Below, in pieces: positions 13,266-27,500 of a stretch of 64,000 nucleotides of DNA. Location of the stretch: assembly GCA_013399015.1 (NCBI GenBank), contig VWZX01005778.1:51683-115682 (forward strand). Direction: 5' to 3'. The position numbers were made by a program, and so were the translations under genes. Origin of the DNA: Galbula dea. Taxonomy: Eukaryota; Chordata; Aves; Piciformes; Galbulidae. Positions within the stretch are counted from its first letter, which is position 1, and each line of letters begins with the position of its first letter. Under the pieces are notes generated by a model that worked only from the letters and a program-made list of their open reading frames with translations, ran no database searches and was not told the DNA's origin.

Positions 13266-14596
13266 TATGTGAACTCCCTTGTGACTGTAAAAAGAGAAAC
13301 ATTGCACCCATTTTTAAAAAGGGTAGCAAGGAGAACCCTGGGCACTGTGGTCCTGTCAGCCTCACTTCTGTGCCTGGAAAGATCATAGAACAGATCCTCC
13401 CAGAGGTTACCCTAAGGCATATAGAGGACTGGGACATGATTTGAGACAGCCAGTGTGGCTTTACCAAGGGCAAGTCTTGCCTGATTGCCTTAGTGGCCTT
13501 CTGTGATAAAGTGGACAAGTGAAAAGCTATGGATGTTGTCTATCTGTCCTTCTGAAAGGCCTTTGACACTGCATCCTTCTCGGATGAGAATATGGATTTG
13601 ATGGGTGGACTGTTCGGTGGATAAATTGTCTGGATAGTTGCAGACAGAGGATAGTGGTCAACAGCTCAACATCCAGATGGAGATTTCAGACAAGTGATGT
13701 TCCTCAGGGGTCCATATTAGGACCAGTGCTGTTTAGTATCTTCATCGATGATCCCACCATGTCAAGGCACAAATTTGCAGATGACACCAAGCTGAGTGGT
13801 TCAGCTGGCACACCTAAGGGATGGGATGCCATCCAAAGGGATCTTGACATGCTTAAGAAATGGGCCCATGTGACCCTTATAAGGTTCAACAAGGGCAAGT
13901 GCAAGGTCCTGCACCTGCATCAGGGCAATCCTTGGTATGGGAACAGGCTGAGGGATGAAGGAATTCAGTGCAGGCCTGCAGAGGACTTGTGGGTCTTAGT
14001 GGATGGAAAACTGGATATGAGACAGCCACGTGTGCTTGCAGCCCAGAAAGCCAGTTGCACCAAAAGAAGTGTGTCCAGCAGGTAGAGGGAAGCAATTCTC
14101 CCCCTCTATTCCCCTCTCAGGAGATCCCATCCAGAGTACTGTGTTCAGCTCTTGTGCCCCCAGCATAAGAAAAACATGAACTTGCTCCAGAGGAAGGCCA
14201 TAACAACAGTCAACACCTTAGGCTGAAAAAGTTGGGGTTGTTTAGCCTGGAGAAGACTCTGGGAAAACCTTATAGCCTTCCAGTACTTGAACAGGGCCTA
14301 CAGGAAAGGTGGGGAGGGACTCCTTATGAGGGACTGTAGAGATAGGATGAATAGTAACAGTTTCAAACTGAAGGATGGCAGGCCTATATAGATATCAGGA
14401 AGACTTTGTTTTATGATACAGATGCTAAGATACTGGAGGAGGTTGTCTACTGCAGTTGTGGATGCCCCCTCCCTGGAAGTGTTCAAGGCCAGGCTGGATA
14501 GGGATCCAGTGGAAGGTGTCCCTGCTAATGGCAGAGGGGTTGGAATTACATGATCTTCAACGTCCCTTCCAACCCAAATCATTCTACAATTCTATG

Positions 14597-15551
14597 CAAC
14601 CCTTTATTTTTCTAAGATTTGAAAAATCAATAAACTTAAATCTGGTTAACAAAAGACACATTTTATTTCTAAAAGGCACATTTTATTTCCAAGGTTACAG
14701 TCATTATAGAGACGCAAGAGTAGAATTTTATGCACCAATGGACCACAAGAACAAAGGCTATAGAAAAGTAGATTACAATGACACACAATACCAGAATTTA
14801 TTCACAGATAACTGTCAACTGACATAACTTAGAAGCTACAAAAATCAACTGAACAGAAACCTGTTATAAGAATTGATAAACCAGATCTGAAAGAGTGAAG
14901 ACAGATACTGTTAGGCAAATATAGCATAACATAGTTTGGGCTGTTTAGGAAGTATGCATTTGTAACGTTGCACACTCAACACCTGCAGCCCTTTGCACAG
15001 AAAGATCTATAGGCTTTCCTAAGTGTTTACCTTAAAGGAAATAAATTTGTTTGCAAAGGCTCTGGAAAAAGCAAAACAACCAAACCTCTCCTCCCCCTGC
15101 ATTCTCCAGTTATTTCACTGGTGGTTCCAAATGTTTACAAAGCTACATACAGAAGGAACTAATTTCAAATTTTGCCTCTACAGAGTGAGCAAAATAAAAT
15201 GAAGACTTAAAGCAATCTAAACTGAACATGAAAGAGAAAATTAATGGATAAAGAATGATTTTTATACTAAAAAGGACTTTTGAATACCTTTACTTTTTGT
15301 CTATTACCTGAATTTGCATCTTTCTAAAGCAGTTAAAAAGCCCCTCCACAATGCACAACTTGGTATCACTTGCCATAAAGCTAAAAAGCCAACTAAAAAC
15401 TGTGAGCAGTTGAAACAGACCAGATTTTCATGGTCTTCTCGTATTTCATACATACCAAATACAGGCTTAATTACATAAAAACAATAAAATCATGTCTTAA
15501 GTCTAAAAGTACTAGTCTTTGTTTTGTTTGAGTGTAAACATGTAGATCATG
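14597..15551 (-). other. CENPK: Probable CENPK 3'UTR and poly(A) signals
   Basis: This segment lies directly downstream of the CENPK stop codon. On the minus strand AATAAA signals occur at plus 14662-14667 and 14682-14687, and another near 14798. This gives a plausible 3'UTR of about 0.75-0.9 kb ending just short of the 3' end of the intergenic CR1. No coding sequence is visible. The end is inferred from the signals only. Confidence 0.5.
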
Positions 15552-18500
15552 CTACATGTGAAAGGCTTCTAAGCGCATTCTGTTTGGATCTTCTGGATGT
15601 CTCAGGGCAATTCCGTACCGCAGCAGCAGTTCAATATAAGGTGGCCAAAATGAGTCACCGACTGTTATATAGGGGTCATGTGGTGTGCTGAGTAATTTGT
15701 TTATAAGAAGCTGGAAGACCAAAAAGATAAGATTTAGGAAATGAACAGGACAGCTATCTTTTCAACTCCATTAACCAAATTTATACAAGTTGTTGTAATG
15801 AAACACTTATGTAAGCAATATAAGAAATACAAGACTTCAGGAGAAATACCAAGACCTGTTCAAGGTAGAAGTAAAACAAGTAATATCTAATTAACTTAAT
15901 TATATCTTTTTTTAATGTAAAAAAAAAAACAGAACCAGAATTCTCCTGTTACCAGATTAAGTTTTTCACCATCTGTTAAAATTCTTAGTGTTTTTTAGAT
16001 AGTGTAACTAGAAATGCCTAAATAGTCCGAACATGAAGGTGGTAAATCCTCATGTAATTAATCTTTAAATCAGTATCTGTTAATTTACAATTAAAAGCAC
16101 CAAGAGTGAAAGCTAGATTTTTTTTTTAATCACTTGCCTCAAAACCATGAAGACTTACTGTCAATAAATAGTATTTCTCCCTCACTCTTTCAGATTTTAA
16201 CAGAGAAAAATGTCCATCTTACAGTTTTTCTAAATTTCATCTTACTAATAAGCTAAAAATAATATGCTGGTTTAGATTGGAAATAATGTTTTCCTGCATT
16301 TTGTGTCATTCTGTAGTGCTAGAAATAAGTTTGCACTTGTGAAAAGTTAAACATCATAGTCCTACTTTAAATTCGCTGCTTGCACATCAAGTCTCTTTGC
16401 TCATCTGAAATAATTTATTCAAATTTTTAGTATCACTCCTTGCTTAGGCAAGACAAGCACCTTACAACAGTTCACCTCCTGATAGTTCTTACTTCTCCTT
16501 TGGTCCTAATCTAAATACAGAATTAGTCAATGGAGTTAAAAAACAAAGATCAGTTTATTTAATCTTTTTGCTCCAAGCTTCTAAGTGTTACAGCGTTTCC
16601 AGTTTCAATCAGTACCATATATTCTGTCTGCCTCTTTATTGCTAAAGAAAAACTGAAAACCCTCACTACCAGAGTTTGCTCTTTTTTTCCAGAACATCCT
16701 GTAGAATTGGTCCAGTTTATTTTTTATACTTATCTGCCCCAACTTCAAATATTTGCTCCAAACGCATTATTTTAGATTAATTATTATTTAAGTCTTTTGT
16801 ATCTTGTATTTGAAAACAGCCTTCATGGCTGTAAATTTACATACATTTGTATTGTAAACAAGTCTTTTAAATTTTAAAATAGTTCACTAAATTGTCAGTC
16901 AGAAAGGAATAATCCTCAAACTGTTGTAAAGGAAAAGAATCACTATTATTTGTAAAATATTACAGCCCATCACTGAAATAAAAAGTAGTATAATAAAAAT
17001 TCTGAAGTTTGCATGAGAAAAGAGTTTATTGCTTGCCTACCATGTATGTTAATATAATGAAGTAGGTACTGATACATCTAAATAAGTGTATACACAACTT
17101 GTCGAAGTGGATTTCTTAAAAAAATGTAACTTTCATTCTTTAACAAAAAAACACATGGAGATTGAGAAGCCATGGTTAGAAATACACGCACAGACTGTAA
17201 TTCTGTGAATTAATTACATTTTTACAACAGCAAATCATAAATCTATACCTATAATGCACAGACAACTTAGCATTTGTCTCTAAGAAACTATTATCTGTAT
17301 CTAAGGAAACACTCCTGAAATTTAACAGACTCTTGAAGCTAGAACCAGACTGTTCAACAAAAAAATCTCTCATAAAACAAAGATAAGGCACCATGACAGT
17401 TTACACCAAGATAGTTAAAAATAAGTCTGAATTCTTGCTGAGTGGTGCAGTTGACACACCAAGACAGGTTGCCATCCAAAGGGACCTGGACAAACTTGAA
17501 AAGTGGGCCCATAAGAACTGTATGAGGTTCAACAAGTACAAATGTAAAGTCCTGCACGTGGGTCAGGGCAATCGTAGGCATGAGTACAGCCTAGGAGATT
17601 GAGAGCAGCCCTGCAGAGAAGGACTTGGTGGTCATGGTAGATGGAAAGCTGGATATGAGCCAGCAATGCACAGTTGCCGCCCAGAAAGCCGAGCGTGTCC
17701 TGGGTTGTGTCAGGAGAGGCATGACCAGCAGGTCAAGGGAGGTGTGATTCTGCCCCTCTGCTCTGCTCTTGTGAGACCCCACCTGGAGTACTGCATCCAG
17801 TTCTGTAAGAAGGATGTGGACCTTTTAGAGCAGGTCCAGGGGAGGGCCATGGAGATGCTCAGAGGGCTAGAGCAGCTCCCTTATGAGGACAGGCTTAAAG
17901 AGTTGGGATTGTTCAGCCTGGGGGAAGAGAAGGCTTCAGGGGGCTCTTTTAGTGTTCTTCCAATACCTAAAGGGGGCCTATAGAGGTGGGGAGAGAGACT
18001 CTTTACCTGGGTACAAAGCAGTAGGACAAGGGGAAAGGGCTTCAAACTGAAGGAGGGAAGATTTAGATTAGATCTTAGGAAGAAATTCTTTACTCAGAGG
18101 GCGGTGAGGCACTGGAACAGGTTGCCCAGAGAGGTCGTGGATGCCCCGTCCCTGGCTGTGTTCAAGGCCAGCTTGGATGTGGCCCTGGGCAACGTGGTCT
18201 AGCGGGTGGCATCCGTGCCCATGACAGAGGGGTTGGAGCTAGATGATCTTTAAGGTCCCTTCCAACCCGGGACATTCCACTAATTCTATGAAAAGTAGTA
18301 CGTTGTTCCAACTGGAAATCAGGGTTTGCTTGGATGTATTCACATTTTAAGGAGATCACCAGTATCAGAAAAATAATAATGGCAATTTTAAAGCATTGAA
18401 GTTTTAATTCCATAGGGAATGTGACTATTTCAAATTCTAAACTGTTTTCAAGCTCTGCCTAATTTGGCATTAATAAGCATGCTGAGATATCTGAAGCATG

Positions 18501-21500
18501 TAAAATGATTTTGATGATGTAAGCCCATAGTCTGGGCTTTAAATGAAAGTACAATAATGTCACAGTGACCAGATCATAGCATCTTAATACCAAAAAGTCG
18601 TTATTCATCAAGTTTTTCCTCAGAAAAAAATAAAAAGCAAACAACTTTTTCCCCAGGGAGGTCTGACACAGATGTTTACATCTGTCTGGAAAGTGAGTAT
18701 GGACAGGAATAGGAAATTTCACTTCAATGCTATATTTAAGATAAGAAGGAACAAGGCTAGCAAAAGGACTTTTAATGCTCCTTCAATATTATGCTTTGGA
18801 ATTCAAATTCATAAATTGCACTGTTATTAAAATACACAGTAAGTAATGCTGGCATTCTTATAAAACTGATAAGAAATGCATGAATCAGATTGACTTCCCC
18901 ATATGAGAAAATCCAGTTAATACATGAAACTACACACTAATTGCTCCTTCTATAACTGTCATTTTATTATATTTCAGAAGTAATTTCACTGAAATAGTAC
19001 AAAACACAGCATGAAATAGAACAATTCATTTTTGTTAAGGATAGCATTTGTTTCCCCTAATAAGAGCTATATTAAGGCCTATAAAACAACTTCAAAATAA
19101 TTATAAAACTAAGAAAAAAAGGATAATCATTCTCAAACTTAAACTGAGGGTTTAGTTATCTAAATTACTGTCAAATCTCTTGTATAAAATTGAGGGTTCA
19201 AATTTGATAAGAATGAAAACAGAAGTCTGACATAACAGTCTTAAACATTCTACTTTTAAATGAACTATCTATGCTGTATGTCATACACTGTCAATAATAA
19301 TATTATGTTCAGAACTGAGTATTGGAAAATCCTCCAAAATATCCACATAACAAAATCATCTTACCTCTAAAATTTCATGTAGTGTTATCAGCTCTACAGC
19401 TGGCTCTACAGAAGAATTCTGCAAAAACAACAACACCCCCCCAGCTGAATTAATAAAACCCAGAACTGAATAGCCAGGAAAAAATGTAAATTGACAATTT
19501 TTAGATGAAGACTTTTACTCAGATTTTGTCATGACAGAAATACAAGGTAGTATCTAAATCTACCAGTTCAACAGCATACACTTCAAATATAAGTTTTAAA
19601 ATTAATTATTGAAAATATTAATCTTATGTGATCATAGTATAGCTACCTGTGTTAAGATTTAACTAAAAAAATAACCACACTGTATTTATAATGTAGCACA
19701 GTGCAAAACGTTCTATGAATATGATCTGTTAGGAAAGAAAAATTTCATCAACTTAGAAGAATATTTACAATGCAAATTTGACACAGCTCAAGACTTCAGT
19801 TCCTCTCCTTGAGGATAAACAAACCAAGTGACCTCAGCTGCTCCTCATAAGGTTTCCTCTCCAGTTCCTTCATCATCTTCGTAGTCCTCCTTTGGACACT
19901 GTCCAACAGCTTAATATGCTTTCTAAATTGTGAAGCCCAGAACTGCACTCAATACTCAACATGTGGCCGCACCAGTGCAGAGTAGAGCGAGACAGTCACC
20001 TCCTTTGACTGGCTGGTGATGCTGTTCTTGATGCACGCCAGGACACGGTTGGCCCTCCTGGCTGCCAGAGCACACTGCTGATTCATATTAAGCTTATTGT
20101 CAAAGACCCCCAGGTCCCTCTCTGCACTGCTGCTCTCCAGCCTCTCACTACACAGCCTATACACGTGTCTGGGGTTGCCCCATCCCAAGTGCAGAACATA
20201 GCACTTGCTCTTTTAAAATTTCATTCCATCAGTGATTGTCCAATGCTCTTATTTGTCTAGGTCCCTCTGTAGGGCCTCACTGCCCTTGAGGAAGTCAACA
20301 GCTCCTCCAAGTGAAGTGTCATCAGCGAGTTTGCTAACCTCAAGTCCTGTGTCCAGGTCATTCACAAAGACATTGAATAGTACTGGGCCAAGGATGGAAC
20401 CCCATGGAACCCCACTAGTGACCAGGTGCCAACCTAATGTAACCCCATCTACTATGGCTCTTTGTATCCAATCCATGAGCCAGTTGTTCACCCACTGCGT
20501 GAGGTCGTTATTAAGACAAACATTAGACATTTTGACCCAAAGGATACTGCGAGAGGGTATCAAAAGCTTTGCTAAAATCTAAAAAGATCACATCAACTGG
20601 TTTACCTTGATCAACCAGCTGAGTTACTTTATCATAGAAGGAAAGCAGATTGGATAAACAGGATTTCCCCTTCATGAAACCATGCTGGCTATGTTATATT
20701 ACAGCATTGCCCTCCAGGTGATTTATAATACCTCCCAAACCAATCCTTTCCATAATTTTACCAGGCACTGAAGTAAGACTTACAGGCCTGTAGTCACCGG
20801 GGTCCTCCCTTTTACTCTTTTTGGAAATTGGGACTATATGAGCCAGCTTCCAGCCAGCTAGGACCTCACCAGATTTCCATAATTGCTCAAAAATCATCGA
20901 GAGAGGCCTTGCACAAACATCAGCCAGCTCTCTGAGGGATCTCGGATGCATCCCACCAGGTGCCATAGATTTATAGGGATCTAACTGAAGTAACAATTCC
21001 CTCACATGATCAGGGTCGAACAGGACTTTATCTCTCCCACTATCATGGTCCTCTAGCTCAATACACTGAGTACCCTCTGGTTCATCACCTGTATTGTAAA
21101 CAGAGACAAACAAATCATTAAACACCTCTGCCTTGTCTTGTATCCCCGATTACGAGATGCCCATCCTTGTTCTGTAGAAGGCCAGTGTTGTTCCTACACT
21201 GTCTTTAAGCACTCATGTATTTGAAAAAAGCTCTTTTTATTGTCACCCACAGTTCTGCCCAGCCTTGGTTCCAACTGAGCTTTAGCTGCACCAATTTTAT
21301 CCCTACAGTGGCAAGCATAATTTCTGTACTCTGCCCAAGTAAGCTGACCTAACTTCCACTGGGCGTACATTGCCCTTTTCTGCCTAATTTCCAGGAGAAG
21401 GCTCCTGTTCAGCCAAGCTGGCCTTCTGCCTTGTCTACTTGACTTCCTGTATTTCAGAGTTGCTCGCTCTTGTGCCTGTAAATGGAGGTGCTTAAAATGT

Positions 21501-24500
21501 GACCAACACTGATGGACCTGAGCACCTGCAAAAACATTATTCCAGGGGACTTTACGAACTAGTTCCCTGGGTAGCTTAAAGCCTGCTCTTCTTATATCTA
21601 GAGTGGAGGTACTGCTAACAGTTTTTCTCCTATCAAGGATTCTGAACTCAACTCCCTCATGATCACTGTGATCAAGACGGTGACCTACTTCCACATTGCT
21701 CACTAGATCCTCTCTGCTGACAAGGAGCAGATTGAGGAGGGGGTCTTTTCGAGTTGGCTCCCACAGTACCTGCACCATAAAGTTGTCATCCAGAATCTCC
21801 AAGAACCTTCTGGCCCTAGTTGACCTAGCTGTGTGATGCTCCCAATCAACTTCTGGCAAATTAAAGTCCCCCATAAGGACAAGGGAAGTTGACTTAGAAG
21901 ATTCCCTTTGTTCCTCAAAGAATAGTTCATCAGTGTCATCATCCTGGCTGGGAGGTCTATAATAGACTCCCACAACAACATCTGCATTATTTATTTGGCC
22001 CTTAATTCTTAACCAGAGACTCTCTAATGTGCCAATGCCAACTGATAGATCAACAGATTCCAGCCCTTCCAGAACACACAATGCTACACTCCCACCTCTC
22101 CTGCCCTGTCTATCCTTCCTGAAGAGCCTATAACCATCCAACATGGCACTATAATCACAGGACTCATCCCATCAGGTTTTCTCTAATCCCAATAACGTGA
22201 AATTTTGGGGCCTGGACCAAAGCTTCAAGCTCATCTTGTTTGTTCAACATCTTTTAGTGTAAAAAGGTTTACACTCACTGAAGTAGCAAACTTATTTTGT
22301 CAGTTTTATAATATACATTGTGTATATTGTTTTGTAAAATTGTATAACTTAAATATTTTAAGTGCCACTAATATAGTAAGTACCTCTAATTAATACCTAT
22401 AAGGTCATGTTTAAGCAGGATGCCTAGCATTTATTTAACCTGAAAGGCATTTTGTTCTCCCTACCATGAGATAGGTTGGCATAAGACATATTCCTCAACA
22501 TACAACTTTTCTCATTTCTTATCCAGAAAAAAATGTATCCTTTTTAATCTAAAATTTAAAATGCAAGACAATTCTTACCTGAATCACTACCTATACTGAA
22601 GCTGTTGAGTCATGGCAGAGAAGCTAGCCTGGGCTGTTGTGATTCAGTCTTCCCCCAACTCCCAATCCCAGAAACAGATGACTAGTGAAAGGAGGGTGGA
22701 ACCAGAACAGCAAGTCTTGAAGCAGTTCACACTATCCTGGTGTCTTTTCCTACAGACACCAGCCTTGCACATACACCCTTGCACAGAACTACTGAGAACA
22801 CAAAAAGCTTCCACAAAGGAAAGCAAAGTCAGATGTACAGAGTTAAGAGTTCAGTGCTTCCAGAGTGTTGTATGAAGCTGGTAATAGATACGAATAACTT
22901 GTTCCCTCAAACCAATGTAGCAGAAAATTTCATAGCTAATGCAACCAATTTTTATTTCCAAGAGAATGCAGAAAACAATATAGGTGAAAATGGCTGATTT
23001 TCCTGCCTTCACAGTTAATCATTTAGATACAGATTAGAGAGGACCTGCAGTTGAACCATTGAGACCCAACTGAGTCAAAAGATACAGAAAAATCTATGAA
23101 TTACAAGGAGTGAAAAGAAAGAAGGACATGTCAGAAGACAAACTGTGTTTAAGAGTTCAGGAAATGCATAAAAAAAATTAAAACTAAGTCAAGACAGGAT
23201 CTCAGTTGGAAATTTATCAAAATAACTTTTACATTTAAGTAAAAAAAAAAAAAAGTAGAAGGTGAGCTTCTGTGAGCAAGGAAGGGTTGATTCATTCCAA
23301 GAACATTGGTGATTATTTTTTTATTTAGATTTTAATAGGGAAAATTGCACGAAAGAGATATTAAAGCAGAGTAGCTGATAAGATTTTCTGACAGTATAGC
23401 AGAGACTGAGGAAAATCAGGCAGTTCCTTTTGCTCTAGGGTGGGCGATTTTACATAAAATCTTCCTCAGGTTTCTGAAACACACACAAATTCACTGTTCT
23501 AGTATTTAAAACACAGATGGATATGACCATGAGCTACTCAATCCAACTTTAACATTGGCACTACTTTGATAGTTTGATGGAAGATCTCTAACGGTCACTG
23601 CCAGCCTATATTTTTCTATGACATCACATAAACACGATCAAATAAACTGGTGTACATAATTGTACTGGGTCTGGCTGAGCTGCAGTTCATTTCCCCATAG
23701 CAGCCCTCGCAGTGCTGTGCTTTGCATTGGCAGCTAGAAGGGTGTTGATAACATGACGGTGTTTTGGCTACTGCTGAGCACAGTGCTAGCACTGTAACAT
23801 TCCTTCCTCTGTTGAGGGCAAGATCCTGGGAGGGGACCCAAGCAGCCAGCTGACCCAAACTGACCAAAGGGATATTCCATACTATATGATGTCAACTCAA
23901 ATATAAAAGCTAAGGCACAGAGCAGGAGGGTGGGCGTTCATTGTCTAATGGTTGCCTCCTGAGAAACCACCATGCGTACCACAGCCGTGCTTCTTGGGAG
24001 TGGCCAACCATCGCTGCTCATGGGAAGTAGAGAATAAAACTTGCTATTGTTTGCTTCTGCACGTGCAGGCTTTGCTGTGCTTCTTGCTTCCAGTNCAAAC
24101 TGACCAAAGGGATATTCCATACTATATGATGTCAACTCAAATATAAAAGCTAAGGCACAGAGCAGGAGGGTGGGCGTTCATTGTCTAATGGTTGCCTCCT
24201 GAGAAACCACCATGCGTACCACAGCCGTGCTTCTTGGGAGTGGCCAACCATCGCTGCTCATGGGAAGTAGAGAATAAAACTTGCTATTGTTTGCTTCTGC
24301 ACGTGCAGGCTTTGCTGTGCTTCTTGCTTCCAGTAAACTGTCTTATCTCAACCCACGAGTTGTTTCCTTTTTTTAACACCTTACTCTCTCCCCTGTTCCT
24401 CTGGGAAGGGGAGTGATAGAGCGGCTGGGTGGGCACCTGGTGTCCAGCTATGGTCAACCCACCACAATAATTATATTTTTAGGGAAATAATAATGATATA

Positions 24501-27500
24501 AGAAAAAAATGGACAATAACTTAAAATGCATCTGGGAAAGTCATTAGTGTTTGAAGACACATGTTCACTGTAACTTGAGGAAGAACCAGCAAATAGGGAG
24601 ATGACATATAAGGCTGAAATCAGGAAATACGATTGAAGGATGACTGTTAATGAAATCCTTGAAGCTTTAATTTCTCAATGTTGGAGTAAAATATACCATA
24701 TTTAGTAATAGCAGGAAACTGGAAGGCACTGGTATGCAGAAGAACTAAGATATAATAGAATAAAATGTTTGAAGACGATTAAGCTTTTGAAAACGGACAT
24801 CATACCTTATAGGCTCCGTCTGCTATTTCTATGTGCAAAATATATACTGTGCAAAAACTCTTTTTTATATTACAAGCTCAGGGCCCATCAGTTGGAAATA
24901 ATAGGGAGAAAAAGACAGGGGTGTAATTAGCTGCTTTTGTAACAATTGAGCTAGTTTTGTTTATAAAATTGTTTTTTACCAGGTTCAAAAAAGATGAACT
25001 GAAGTGGAAGCAAATATAGAAAATGAGTATTATTAGGATAAACCAGGCAATGGAAAAAAAAATCTTACATGAAAAGAAAAAAAAAAGCTGTCCTAGTTGA
25101 ATCAGCAAAACAAAGAAAGAGAATATGAGATTGCTGTCAATTAGTGTATCGGGAGCAATGAACACAAGAAAGAAAAAGAGCTATTCTACAGACAATACTG
25201 TTGTAAGAATTCATGAATCTGTGTTAGACATGAATAAACCTAAACTGGAAATTAGGAGACAGTTTCTAACCAGAGCATGGAGGTACTCGAACAAACCTCA
25301 ACAGAAACAGTAGTTAAAAAACTAGTTTTAAAATTGAGCTCAATGTTAATATTAAAGAATTAAAGTATGTGGTTGTCTGAAATAACAGGGAACGGGATGA
25401 AAGAAATCCTTTTTATTTCTGTATTCTTCAGTGTGTCTGAAATCCAAAATCAACATCTCTCTCTTCTGTAGCTTTATTTGTAACTCTTCTTTCATGTAGT
25501 AATGGTAAAAGGTTTATCTTTTACTGCAGACTTTGAATTTATTATGCAAAATATTCCCTGACTGCCTACTTTCTCTGAAGTTTTAAGATAATTTTTGGCC
25601 TAGTTTGTCTGAACAGAAACTGATGTTTAACATTCCAAACTACAGTGTAATTATAAACATTTGTCCTTATTATTGTTCCAAAACCATTGTTAGACAATTA
25701 AAATATTCTTTGCCAAGGAAAATACGAACCCATTTGCCTAGTCCAGTAAAGAAAGAAGATGGAACAATTTGGAGCAAACCCCTCACCATTTCCAAATCTG
25801 GCTCAGCTTGCAGTTCAGTAAGAAATACAATACATTTCTATGTTTCTCATTGGGTAAAGGATACATGCATTACAAATGAAAATATCCAGCTGGGAACAGC
25901 CTTAAATAATATAAACTAAGCTGAAAAATACCAATTTAACCTCAAGAATCAGCTGTATGAACTAAAATTATTTCGAAATGTAACTGCAGATTCTATTCTA
26001 GTGATTTAAAGATATTGTATCTAATTAAACAGAAATTGATCATTCCAAATTTAATAGTTAAGAAAATCTTACCTTCTTTTTAGTACTTCTTTCTTTCTCT
26101 GGAAGAGGAAAATGTTCGTCCACGAATTCACCCAAAGCGGTCAAGAGTTCTTCCTTAAATTCTTGTATTTTCAAAATTTTATTTCGCAGTTCATTAAATG
26201 CTCCAGTATTCAAACTAATAGTAAAAACACAGCAATAGATACAAAATTCAATAAAATTGGGAAGTTTTTTAGTAAAAAAAGACCTTATTTTTTATTATTA
26301 TTAATTCAACATCTTGAATCACAGGATACAATCAGACTGTAGCAATATTTTCAATGTTTAAATACAGATTACTGAGTTATTTCATCTCTTTAACAAAACA
26401 AGGGATATATTTTAAGAGTTTGTTTGCTTATTTGCTTTTGTTGATATTTAAATTCTTCAATATAAAACCACTGTAGGAATACCTTTTTTTAGGACGTTGT
26501 TCCAGTTGGGCTTTTGTCTCTTCTTCAAGTTGATTAAAAGTATTTAGTATCTGTTCCTGTTCTTCGTACCACTGACACTCTCTTTTAAAGAGGAGAAGTA
26601 GGAAATGTAACAACAGATAAATAGCTTTTCTGAACAGTAAAAAAAAAAAAAAGTGTGGTAGAAGAAGCTTACAGTATTTAAGTCCCAATTATTGCATTAC
26701 CGTTTCAGATTTTCTTCCACTTCTTTATGCCTTGACTGAACTGTTGACAGCAGCGTTTCAAGATTATTCTTTACTTTCTGCAACTATAAAAAAGTAAAAA
26801 TAAACCTACAATTTTCAGATAGCCCAGTCTGTAGTATTTGTTCTACATAAGGTTATATATGCAAATCAGGGAAAGAGGGCCAAAATTAACTGTAATTTCT
26901 TAAGAAATAAGGCTGTAGAGAGACACAGTATTTTTAAATCCAGTTCAAGTTACTTAAAATGTTACTGTCATAAGAAAATGCAGCAATTATATATAAATTT
27001 TTAATATCCCCTCCCCCCAACAAATTTTATTATCTCTTAACAAAACAAGAAAGACTTACCTCTTCTTTTCCTAATGCTAACAGTACATCTGGATTGGTAG
27101 AAATTACTGAAAAATAAAATTAATTGAGTGGGATTTTTTACATTGGATGATGTACTTCTTTATACTGAAAAGAGTCCTGGCTAGAGAGAAACTTGTATAT
27201 CCCCTAAAAAATTAGCTTAACTGTCATCAGCAGTTTAACCACATTTTGTGGTGTCTAGCTCAGCTGACTTAGTGTAACTTTCCAGCAAGTTAACTTAGAC
27301 TGAAAAAAGTGTGGTGTTACAAATATGTGTTACTTTTTAGACCTGGAGTAGCTCAGGTATATAGCTATAGGTGCATAATATTGAAATGTGAAATACAGTC
27401 ACACTCCAAGATAAGCAAGACTGATTTTTTTTAGTGGAACGGATTCTGTCAACATTACCAGTGTTAGCAAATTCTTCCAGTTTCTTGTTAAACAAACTCC

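Larger units (their letters stand above)
10812..14596 (+). mobile_element. Long 5'-truncated CR1 LINE broken by two solo LTRs
   Basis: The segments 10812-11147, 11819-12731 and 13266-14596 read as one plus-strand CR1 in consensus order. The order is endonuclease start, endonuclease end ('agtgaccatgcagtggtgg'), RT start, RT core (DVPQGSILGPVLFSIF and KFADDTKLSG at 13690-13800), and a 3' end at about 14590 ('cccttccaacccaaatcattc'). Removing the two LTRs leaves roughly 2.6 kb of CR1. The frame has many stops and shifts, so the copy is old and inactive. Confidence 0.82.

Noticed and set aside
14456..14827. 123-codon plus-strand frame past the 3' end of a CR1
   Set aside because: The first part is CR1 3'UTR and the rest is the complement of the CENPK 3'UTR region. 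No family match was recognised.
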